A stretch of DNA of 64,000 nt, taken from positions 47,691,982 through 47,755,981 of the forward strand of contig CM054155.1 in the NCBI GenBank assembly GCA_028751875.1, in the 5' to 3' direction. The stretch is from Rapana venosa. Taxonomy: Eukaryota; Mollusca; Gastropoda; Neogastropoda; Muricidae. The notes under the pieces were generated by a model. The model saw only the letters and a list, made by a program, of their open reading frames with translations. It was not told where the DNA came from and did not search any database. Position 1 is the first letter of the stretch, and each line of letters begins with the position of its first letter. Made by a program: the position numbers and the translations under genes. Below, piece after piece: positions 47,572-59,500 of the stretch.

Positions 47572-50500
47572 ACTTACAACACCTAGACACATTCACACAC
47601 ACACAAACACACAAGACCTACTCACAACCTGTCTATCCTTCCCTTTTGTTTTTGTCAGTTGACCATGACTCGTGCTTTTAAACAGACAACGCGAACAAAT
47701 ACCGCAATGAACAATATCAAAGAAAATGTGTTGTCCATTGTGTGCAGTATGAGTGCAAAAAGTATCAGGAGGCATTGAACATTCTGGTGTTGTGTGTGTG
47801 CAATATGAGTGCAAAAAGTATCAGGAGGCACTGAACATTCTGGTGTTGTGTGTGTGTGTGCGCAGTATGAGTGCAAAGAGTATCAGGAGGCACTGAACAT
47901 TCTGGTGTTGTCTGTGTGTGTGCAGTATGAGTGCAAAGAGTATCAGGAGGCACTGAACATTCTGGTGTGTGTGTGCAGTATGAGTGCAAAGAGCATCAGG
48001 AGGCACTGAACATTCTGGTGTTGTGTGTGTGCAAAGAGTATCAGGAGGCACTGAACATTCTGGTGTTGTGTGTGTGCAAAGAGTATCAGGAGGCACTGAA
48101 CATTCTGGTGTTGTGTGTGTGCGTGCAGTATGAGTGCATAGTATCAGGAGGCACTGAACATTCTGGTGTTGTGTGTGTGCGTGCAGTATGAGTGCATAGT
48201 ATCAGGAGGCACTGAACATTCTGGTGTTGTGTGTGTGCAATATGAGTGCAAAGAGTATCAGGAGGCACTGAACATTCTGGTGTGTGTGTGTGTGCAATAT
48301 GAGTGCAAAGAGTATCAGGAGGCACTGAACATTCTGGTGGTGTGTGTGCAATATGAGTGCAAAGAGTATCAGGAGGCACTGAATATTCTGGTGTGTGTGT
48401 GTGTGTGTGTGCGCGCAATATGAGTGCAAAGAGTATCAGAAGGCACTGAACATTCTGGTGTGTGTGTGTGTGTGTGCAGTATGAGTGCAAAGAGTATCAG
48501 GAGGCACTGAACATTCTGGTGGTGTGTGTGTGTGTGTGCAATATGAGTGCAAAGAGTATCAGGAGGCATTGAACATTCTGGTGTTGTGTGTGTGTGCAGT
48601 ATGAGTGCAAGGAGTATCAGGAGGCACTGAACATTCTGGTGTTGCGTGTGTGCAGTACGAGTGCAGAGTATCAGGAGGCACTGAACATTCTGGTGTTGTG
48701 TGTGTGTGTGGTGTGTGTGTGTGTGTGTGTGTGCAGTATGAGTGCAAAGAGTATCAGGAGGCACTGAACATTCTGGTGTGTGTGTGTGTGTGTGCAGTAT
48801 GAGTGTAAGGAGTATCAGGAGGCACTGAACATTCTGGTGTGTGTGTGTGTGTGTGCAGTATGAGTGCAAAGAGTATCAGGAGGCACTGAACATTCTGGTG
48901 TTGTGTGTGTGCAGTATGAGTGCAAAGAGTATCAGGAGGCATTGAACATTCTGGTGTTGTGTGTGTGCAGTATGAGTGCAAAGAGTATCAGGAGGCACTG
49001 AACATTCTGGTGTTGTGTGTGTGCAGTATGAGTGCAAAGAGTATCAGGAGGCATTGAACATTCTGGTGTTTGTGTGTGTGTGTGTGTGCAGTATGAGTGC
49101 AAAGAGTATCAGGAGGCATTGAACATTCTGGTGTTGTGTGTGTGTGTGTGTGCAATATGAGTGTAAGGAGTATCAGGAGGCACTGAATATTCTGGTGTTG
49201 TGTGTGTGCAGTATGAGTGCAAAGAGTATCAGGAGGCATTGAACATTCTGGTGTTGTGTGTGTGTGTGTGTGCAATATGAGTGTAAGGAGTATCAGGAGG
49301 CACTGAACATTCTGGTGTTGTGTGTGTGCAGTATGAGTGCAAAGAGTATCAGGAGGCACTGAACATTCTGGGCACAGTGGACCTTGGCATGACACGGCCC
49401 TCACTTCTCCAGCCCAGCACCAACGGTGAAGAGAAAAGCAGAGTGTTCCGGAAAGTGCACACGGTCAGTACGTCTTCCTCTTTGCTGCTGAGTGGGGAGT
49501 GTGGTGTGTTGTGTGTGTGTGAGAGAGAGAGAGAGTGTGTGTGTGTGTGAGATAGAGAGAGTGTGTGTGTGTGTGAGAGAGTGTGTGTGTGAGAGAGAGA
49601 GTGTGTGTGCATGAGAGAGAGAGTGAGTGTGTGTGTGTGTGCATATTGTGTGGGATTGTGTGTGTGTGTCTATTTTGTGTGGGATTGTGTATGCAAAGTC
49701 GGTAAAAGAGAAATCTACAGAAGTATATAATTTTGTGAAAGTTATATTCTTTTCAGCATCTATCTGCAGTATTAGTTTAAATATAATTTGTTGTTGTTGT
49801 CTTAACTGACATGCTACCAGCTGTATGCAGGTAACAGTATTTAGTGTTACTGTATTATGCAGACTTGGGTATTGATGACTAAAAATCCACACGGATCTTG
49901 AATTTGCTCTACGTTGTTTCATTATCTATGGAGTTATTGTTTCTGTCCATAATGATATTGTTTGAATAATTTTTTTTTTCCAAATCGTCCCTGGAAGTCC
50001 AGCTTCATCTTGGTAAAGAAACCCTCTGTATGTTGTTAACACTTACACTTTTTTGTCAGAATAACATAGGACGTCGTGACAGTATGGTGTGTGCTTCTAG
50101 CAGCCAGGCTGTGGCTGAAAGAAGGACGATGATCACGTTGCTGTCGAGCGCTTTGATTTGTTGCTTTACAAGATTCAGCGCTACAGTATATAAGTTCCAT
50201 ACATGATGATGATGATGATGATGATGATTGTTGTTGTTACTGTCGCCAGGTGGACAGCTCCATCAGTCTGTTACGGGGCCGGATTTACGAGGCCATGGAC
50301 AACAGGGGACTGGCTGTGGAGTGCTTTCGCCGGGCCCTCCAGCAGGACGTGTACTGCTTCGAGGCCTTTGACCTCCTCGTCTCCCACCACATGATGTCGG
50401 CCCAAGAAGGTGAGCACGTTCGTTTTTTGGCGTGTGTCTGTGATGGTGGTGGTGGTCGTCGGGATAGCTCAATGGTCGGAGCACTCGCTTTCTTCCCCCC

Positions 50501-53500
50501 AGCCAAGGTTAAGCAGCGTCGAGTGTGGTTACCAGTTGGATGGGTGACCGTTTGCATGCCTTGGCTTCAGTACAGTTCCCCCAGTTCACCTTGCTGTAAA
50601 TGGGTACCTGCCCTCTTTAGGGTCCGGGAAGGTAAAGCAGTGAGGGAGAGGAGATGGGCGCCACCCTTAATGTGCTGGCCCTAGAGAAGTGAGGTCTCTG
50701 ACGCCTCGCTCCCCTACGACCTTATAGGTTATGGGACATCTTTACCTTTTTTTTTAAGGTGGTGGTGGCGACAGCAGTGGGGTGTAGTGTGTGTTTATCT
50801 TTTTTTATTTTTTTAAAAAATTCTTTTATCTCGAGGATAATGGAATGAGCATTTATGTGCTTTTTTACATCCAGTCCCATTGTGTATGCAGTTTTGTCAA
50901 TTCTGTCATCTGTTCCCATCGGCGCACAATGGCCTACTCTTACGAAAAGCGGAACAGGATTTAACGTGTGCGCAAGATGTTCTGCGTGTGAACATTTTTG
51001 TGTTTGTGTGTGTGTGTGTGAGCATGCATGTATGTGGGCATGTGTGTGTGTATACTTGTGTGTTTGCGTCTTATGTGTATACATGCATGTGTGTGTATGT
51101 GTGCAACAACATTACCTCTATGATTATGTGCTTCTTCCAAGAGTCAGCATACTTAGTCCATACGAGGATGCAGGCATAATTTGGTTTTCTCCACACTTTC
51201 AGCATTATCAGTGGCAGGTATACATACACCTGTTGTTAAGACCAAACTCACAGTTTGCCCCTGTTTTGGTCTCCTAATCTCTTGATCACATCAGACTTCA
51301 GCATTCTCGGTCAGTTTGTTAGCCACCTTGGATAGGTCGTGAATGCACTTCAATACCAAAGGCTGTGTTCTGTTCCTGGGATCTGAGAAGGCTGAAGGGG
51401 ACATTGTGGCGAGTGTACATTAGGTGTGAGCCCACGGGAGCGTGTTCAGCCTTGGAGGATTTTATTGTCCAAGGGTTGAGACATGACTGCACCCAACAGA
51501 GTGCTGGGATATAGAGACATGATAAGCCCTTGCAGTAGAAAGAAGCCCATCTCCTTGCTGCCCCCAAGAGCTAGGGGTTGAGGACGTGTAAAATAGGACT
51601 GCTCCACCCTGTGCTGTTGTTTCCCTCTATGGAACAGTTCCAGCTCAATTGTTGTTCTCAGATTTGGGAATTCATGTAAGAAGGGAGCTAAGCAACTTTG
51701 GCGGATTTTAACAAATGATGTTAACATGTCGTCGCACACTCATCAGTCCAGAAGTGTCATTGATCTGCATGGCAGCTTGAATTCCTGCAGGTCAGTTCCC
51801 TGCTGTTCATTCCATCCCTGCTCCTTTCCTCTTCACCAAGCAGAGGGGTGCCATAGTCAGCTTGTGATGCGTCAGTTGACTGCTGCGTCAGGGTTGGTTT
51901 AGTTAGCCCTGTCCTTTGAGCTTTGATTCTTTCATTACATTGCATGCAACTTCCCTGCTCTGTTGTAGTTTTCATCATTTTCTCCTGGAAATCGTTTTCT
52001 CACCAAATATGCGGAAAGAGTTAGTTGTTTATCCTGTTAACGGTGATTATTTTCAGTTGAATATGGTAACATAGTTTATAATTCATCGCAGGGGCAAGGG
52101 ATTTATCTCCACCAATGCTTGTTTTTTTCTTTTCAGGAAAGTAACTATTTTTAACTGCCGCTATTTTTGGGCCTCTTTTTGATCAGTTTGAACTGTAGCA
52201 TATTCTTTACAGAAGCTGTCGTCATAAAAATTCATTTCTCGGGAATTGATGTATATTTATATGCATAAGATTTTTTTAAGTTTTGTTTGTTTGTTTGTAT
52301 TTCAGAACAAGAACTGCTGGAATCCCTGCCTCTTTCAAACCAGTGCCCTCAGGAAGAAGCAGACCTTTTAAGATTCTTGTACGAGAATCATTTGAAAAAG
52401 GTGTGTTGTCTTTGCGGTTTTGTTTTGTTTGTTTCAAGTGTTTTTTCATACTTGATTTTTATGTATATTAGAATTTTTTTATTTTTTTAAAGTTTCATAT
52501 AAGCTCATTGTAGCATGTAAATTATGTAAAGTTGTGTTGGTTGAAATAAGAGTTGGGTGTTCAAAATGGTTACCTCTGTTTTCTCCACAAATTCTTATAT
52601 AATAATGTGTGGAATTACCAAATATGTCATGGCACACTCAGTTCGAAGAGAATGGTTTCAAACTAATTGCCCCTTTGTGTTGCCCATGAAATTGCAGACG
52701 ATCTTAGAGAAAGGGGCATATATAAGGAGGAAGCTCAAAACGGAGAGAGATGGAGAAGGCTCATCAGTGTCAAACCTCCCCTGGGAGAAACATGACAAAA
52801 AGGAAGAAGAAAGAAGATAATAATTTTTTGTTTTTAAAATTAAAAGTGTCATAGTGTTTCATATCAGCTCGTAGTGTGTAAATTGTGTAAAGTTGTGTTG
52901 GTTGAAATAAGAGTTGGGTGTTCAAAATGGTTACCTCTGTTTTTTTCCACAAATTCTTATATAATAATGTATGGAAATATCAAATATCACACTGCGTAGT
53001 CAGTTAGAAGAGAATAGTTTCAAACTAATTGCCTCTTTGTGTTGTCTATGAAATGTTTATGGCAGAGCTGATGTTGATGATGGAAAGTTGATTATCTGAA
53101 GTCTGCAGCTAGTTGCAATAGACTGCGCTGGTTTGGGCACGTTCAACGGAAAGCAGACCACCACATCATAAAAAGAGCAAGGAAATTGGTAGTGGATGGA
53201 AAGAGACCAAAGGGAAGACCTAGCAAAACCTGGGCTGCCTGTATTGCAGACGATCTTAGAGAAAGGGGCATAAATAAGGAGGAAGCTCAAAACAGAGAGA
53301 GATGGAGAAGGCTCATCAGTGTCAAACCTCCCCTGGGAGAAACATGACAAAAAAGGAAGAAGAAAGATTCTAATTTTTGTTTTTAAAATTAAAAGTGTCA
53401 TAGTGTTTCATTTAAGCTCGTAGTGTGTAAATTGTGTAAAGTTGTGTTGGTTGAAATAAGAGTTGGTGTTTAAAATGATAATCTCTGTTTTCTCCACAAA

Positions 53501-56500
53501 TTCTTACATAATAATGTATAGAATTACCAAATATCAGTCTGCATACTCAGAAGAGAATGGTTTCAAACTAATTGCCCCTTTGTGTTGTCCGTGAAATGTT
53601 TACAGCAGAGCTGATGTTGATGATGCAAAGTTGATGATCTGAAGTCTGTAGCTAGTAGCAATAGACTGCGCTGGTTTGGGCACGTTCAACGGAAAGCAGA
53701 CCACCACATCATAAAAAAAGCAATGAACTTCGTAGTGGATGGAAAGAGACCAAAGGGAAGACCTAGCACAACCTGGGCTGCCTGTATTGCAGACGATCTT
53801 AGAGAAAGGGGCATAAATGAGGAGGAAGCTCAAAACAGAGAGAGATGGAGAGAAGGCTCATCAATGTCAAACCTCCCCTGGGAAAAACATGACAAAAAGG
53901 AAGAAGAAGAAGTTCCTTTCATGCTGAACCCTTGCTTTTCAGTTCCTGGTAGTATTGATAATATTTTGGGGTATATCGCTGTTTATTCTCCAGTTGAATT
54001 CGTTCATAATCCTCCATACCCCATGACGGGTGAAAAGAATTAAATCTTGAATAATGTTTGTTTTTTACAAAGTTTGGACCTGTCGATCTAGAAGGCTGGC
54101 GCCTATGACATAGAGATAGAAGGCATCCATACTTTTTATTTTTAACAAATTTAGACAGGTTGGGTCTTGATCAGTTGGGTCAAGCCTGTGCTTGAAAGAA
54201 ATGCATGGAAAAGAGCTGCTAAGACAGGTGGGTGAAGAGGAGTGATGGCTGGCTATATAAATTCCATACATGATTATTATTATTATTGTTATGGCTGGTT
54301 GGTGTTGCTGTGTGCAGTACAACAAGCCCGGCGACCACTGCATCCCCAGCTCCCTGTCTGCCTTCAAGGAGAACATGGGCGTGGTGGTCAACCAAGCCGA
54401 GCGCCTCTACTACAACTGTGACTTCCAGGAGAGCTACAGGATCACCAAAGAGTATGTGGGACAGACCTGCGTGCCCCCTTGTCTTCTTGTTTTATTGTCA
54501 TTTTATTATTTTGGTTATTATTTTTATTATCATTTTATTTATTCGTTTATTTCGGTTATTATTTTATTATCATTTTAAATTTATTCGGTTATTATTTTAT
54601 TATCATTTTATTTATTCATTTATTTCGGTTATTATTTTATTATCATTTTATTTATTCGTTTATTTCAGTTATTATTTTATTATCATTTTATTTGTTATTA
54701 TCATTTTATTTATTCGTTTATTTCAATGATAGTGGAATAAACACTCATGCGCTTCTTTTTTTTCTTTTTTTTACCATCCAGTCCCTCTGTGTGTGCAGAT
54801 TTATAGATATTATCTATTCCCACCAGCACACAATGGCCTACTCTTTTGAAAAGCGGAACAGGATTTAACGTGTGTGCAAGATGTTTTGCATGCGTTTGCA
54901 CACGGGGCCTCGGTTTATTGTCTCATCCGAAGGACTCATTTAATTTATTGTGTTTATTTCGAGGATAGTAGAATAAGCACTCATGTGCTTTTTTTTTTTT
55001 TTACCATCCAGTCCCTCTGTGTGTGCAGATTTATAGATATTATCTATTCCCACCAGCGTACAATGGCCTACTCTTAAAAAAAAACGGAACAGGTTTTAAA
55101 GTGCGTGTATGATGTTTTGTGTGTGTTCGCACACAGCACCTCAGTTTATAATCTGTTCCGAAGGACTTCTGGGTGTAGTGGAGTCGGCACTGATGTTAAA
55201 TCCAGGGTAAAATATCCCTTTGAACAGGATTTGATCCCTTGTTGGCAGATCACACGTGCAATGCGCAATACTAACCAACCAGACTATCTGCCCCTCTGTC
55301 TTGTTGACTGATTATGAAGAAGTTTGCTGCTCTAAAGCAAGTACATGAAAACTTGACATGTACTTATCCAAACGTCAAAAATAAGGAACAGATGAAACAT
55401 TAATATGGACAATCAGTTTGAGATCATTTGGCTTATGAATATGAACTACATTGTTTTTGATCCGTGGTCAGAGCACTAGCTTTCCCCAGCGAAGGTTAAG
55501 CAGCATCAATCGTGGTTATTACTTGGATGGGTGACTGCACGCCTTGGCTTCAGTAGTTTACCCAGCTGTAAATGGGTACCTGCCCTCTTTAGGGTCAGGG
55601 AAGGTAAAGCAGCGAGGGAAAGGAGATAGGCGCCACCCTCAATATACTGGCCCCTAGAGAAGTTGAGGTCTGATGCCTCACTCCCCTATGACCTTTTTTA
55701 ATCATAGGAAAGGACAGAAAAGTGTGTCCCTCAGATTTGCCAAGTGATTTCTTTTATTTGTGTTTGTTTTTGTTGTCTTTTTTTGTTGTTGTTTTAAATG
55801 AAGAAATGCAGAAGACTGTGTTTGGTTTTGCAGTGTGTTGACAAGAAGAGACCCACTAAACAGCCGGTGCTTACCACTGCATATAGCCTTGCTGGTGGAG
55901 CTGAAGAAACCCAACGGTCAGTCCCTTCTCTTGAAGTTTTCCTGATCTTATTATACTTACCCTGCTGTGTGGGTTTGACTACAGCCTTTCGAGGACATGC
56001 TAGTTAGCTGCTTTTCCTTTTTTGACTGTGAGATTTTTCTTCTTTTTACAATTTTTAAAGAATTTCTGTCAGTGTGTCAGGTTTGTTTTCCCCCATCCAT
56101 TAGATCATGAGTGGTAGTCTGGGCACTATAGTCTTTGAGATGAGATGATAAACAGAGGTCCCATGTGTTACACATAATTATTTAAAACACATAAACGAAC
56201 CTGCGGCAAGGGAGTTGTCCCTGGCAAAATTCTGTAGCAAAAAAAAGCCACTCTGATAGGGAAACAAATACAGTTGCAGACAGGATAAAGAAAAAGGTGG
56301 CGCTGCTCTTGTGGCGATGCGCTCTCCCTGGGGAAAGCAGCCCGAATTTCACGCAGAGAAACCTGCCGTGACTTAAAGAGGTATAAATAAAAATAAGAGC
56401 TGGGCTTTGTGTAGGTGTGTTGCTGTATCATCAGCTGCCTGTGAGTCTCTGTATCTAGTTGCACAGTTTTAGTCTGAGATTACCAATTTTACAAGGTGAC

Positions 56501-59500
56501 AGCCTCTGTGGTCAGCGGGGCTATAGACAATTAGATTGGATTGCTTGTTGGTTGTCTTTTCTTCTGAAAGACTAACTTCTAGATTGCTGTTAAATGTCTT
56601 GAAATAGGGAGAAAACAAATGTGGCATCTAATTGGGATTAAGATAACTTGCATCCAGATTTACAGCTTGATTGTTTAAGGCAACAAGCCAGGTGTACATC
56701 AAACACAGAAAGAGGAATGTTGTGAGTGCAGACTTCCCTGTCACTGTTAACCACTTAACTGCCGAGTGCAGGTGCCTCCATATGCCTGGGAATAAAATCC
56801 TATGTACCACTTGTTATGTTCATGTCCCTCTTACTCAGAAATTACTAAATGAATAATCCTGATAGTTTGGCCAATGACAGTATATATATCGTAGATTACT
56901 TCGAGGCAAGCTCAAATTAGTTAGCATGATATTTCACTACGAAAAATATATTTAAACTGTAAAATATAGACAAACAATAAACTTTCTTCATCACCACTGT
57001 CATTCTGAGTAACCCCCATGTCAATAACGTCAAACATAAGTCTAGGCCAAATCTCATTCTTTTTTTTTTAATGCACTATCTCCTGAATCATACACGATCA
57101 TTTTCATCACTGTCAGGTATATCTAAAGTTTTATTTGCCACTTTTTCAGCGGTGTCAAGTTATTCATACCTTCAACGAGAAGTGTCAACCATTTTGAACA
57201 AGAACTACCTAAGCACAGTCATGCATAATAACACAAAATACGAACTTTAACCCTTTGCTGGGCACAGCAAAATCATTTGATCACTTCCTGCTGGGCAAGC
57301 AAAATGGAGGTGGATGGCCTCTGAGTGTGTGTGTGTATTTAACATGCAATAACTCCACAATGGTTTAATGGATTTTAATGAAATAAAAACAGCAAAATGC
57401 AGAAATGAATAAAGAAACTGCTATTTGCTATCGTGTGTTGTTATTTTTGTTTATTTTAGAATTATAATGCATAAACACGCAAGGTCATTGATCGGTTTGT
57501 ATGTGTCACAGTTAGTGTTGCAATAGTTTGGAATGCATGCATGGATTTTGATAAAATAAAAAGTAAAACATTCAGAAACAATTACAGAAGAAAAGTTTTC
57601 AACCTACTGTTGGGTTTTTAGTTTTTTTGATGAATGATGCACGAAAACATGAAACATTCCGACGGTCGCCATTTTGTTTGCCAAAGAACGCCGACGATCG
57701 CGATGCATGTTAACTTTACAGTTCAAGCCGCTACCGTAACAAAAGTCCCAAATAGCAATCAATTCACAAAATATATCAAGTTGTGAACCATTGCCAAACT
57801 CGAAATCCGCGATAATTTCCTCAATTCTATTAGCAGAATTCAAAACGCGCATCGGCCGAGTTAGATTTGACAATCGATTTACGTCTCGAACTTCGTTGTC
57901 GTCAAAACCGTCTTTCTCACTTCAATCAACAAAGTCAGAAGTGCACACACTACTAGGATCGCTTACATCGATATTTGAGCCTGGATACACATCTCACAGC
58001 GTCATATTTTCGGCATGAAAGCCATAAAAACGATCGTACATGTCGGATTCGAAGATAGCGTCCATCTTGGGAAAAATTGCGATTTTTTTCCTCCAAAACT
58101 TGCCACAAACACACTCCAACCACCGCCATTTGCAATTTACATGCGGAAGTCACGTGGGCAGTCTCGTTGCTTCTATTTTCACGATATTTCAAGCGAGATT
58201 GGCGGGAATTTCGAATGTATGAACGCACTGAAGTGACGGTCACGTCGCCGGCCGTTTTTGGCCGTTGTGCCCAAGGATAGGTTCGGCCGTTTTGGGACGC
58301 TATGCCCAGCAAAGAGTTAAAAAAGAACGATTGTTTTTGCAGCTGGATGTTGCCAAGCAACAGGAGAGTGATCTCCGCTAGTTTTGGAGTTCTTTCCCTT
58401 TAACTGTAGTCAAAGAAGCTGGCTTGTTTACCTCGATTCAAAACCCCGGAAATTTTCTGGGTTGTAGGCGTATAGAGTGGGCATTTAGCCCCGGAAAATT
58501 TCCGGGGTGGGGCAGTCTAGTGGTTAATAGTTTGGTGGTTTCTATAGAAAGCGTATTATGAAACTACAGAATCTAAATGACAGTTATGCATCAAATGTGA
58601 CTTTGTTCATTTAACTAAGATAACATTTTTTTCTTTCTTTCTTTTTTGCTGTTTGCTCCACCCACAAGTTTAATAATTTTTAGCACAGTTGTGTACCAAG
58701 TAGCTGTTAAGTTCCTGCACATGGAAGAAAGGATACCCATCATCTGTAGTGTCATTGCATTTCTGTGGAGTGTGTTTGGCATAGTGATGCTGTAAATAAA
58801 CAAGTGTTTCATGTGTATGCAGATATATATTCCTGTAAGTACTTAATGGTGATCAGTGAAGTGTAAGAGGAAAAATGGTGAATCCTGTGTTGATCCTTGT
58901 TATTTTAGAGCACATTGAGAGAAGGCGTTGTTATTGAGAATCAAACATTTGTGTCTCTTCAGCTGAAATTTCTTTAAATAATCTACCTTATAATGTACCT
59001 TATTCTTATCTTTGTCTAATTTGTAAGATGATTTTTTGTTGTAGTTGTTGAAAATTCTCGTTTTCATCTTCACAGAGTTTTGTTGCGACTGTGCTTTACC
59101 GTGTTGCGTGTTTGGTTTCAGAGTTATTTTATCTCAGTCACAAACTGGTGGACTATTATCCCAACAAACCTGTAAGTACATGCTTTCTTCGGTTTTGTGT
59201 GTGTGTGTTTTTTAAAAATTAAAAAAAAGAATTTGTTTGTGGGTGGGCTTTTTGTTTGTTTTGGGGTAGGAGTTGACTTGGGGGGGCTGTGTAAGGATGG
59301 TGGGGGGGGGTGGCCGTTTTGTTTTGCGCAGCATTGATTTGTATCAAGAGTTCTATTCTAATTTTACTGTCTTAGAGCATAGTTAGGCATCCCCCCCTCT
59401 CCCCCCCCAAAATACTGGTTTGTGAGCATTAGAATTATTGTGGAAATCATGCCTGTGCTGTGACATGCTGAGTGTTTTATGCCATTTCAGTGTGTTCTCT

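Noticed and set aside
48369..48869. 166-codon minus-strand His/Thr-rich frame
   Set aside because: It is the antisense of the exon-5 minisatellite of CDC16.
47748..49331. CRISPR-like array (regular repeats with variable spacers)
   Set aside because: The spacers are (TG)n microsatellite, the repeat is coding sequence of CDC16 exon 5, and the genome is eukaryotic.
50505..50570. 5S rRNA gene
   Set aside because: Only the 3' half resembles 5S rRNA and the block recurs inside a SINE; no full-length 5S sequence is present.
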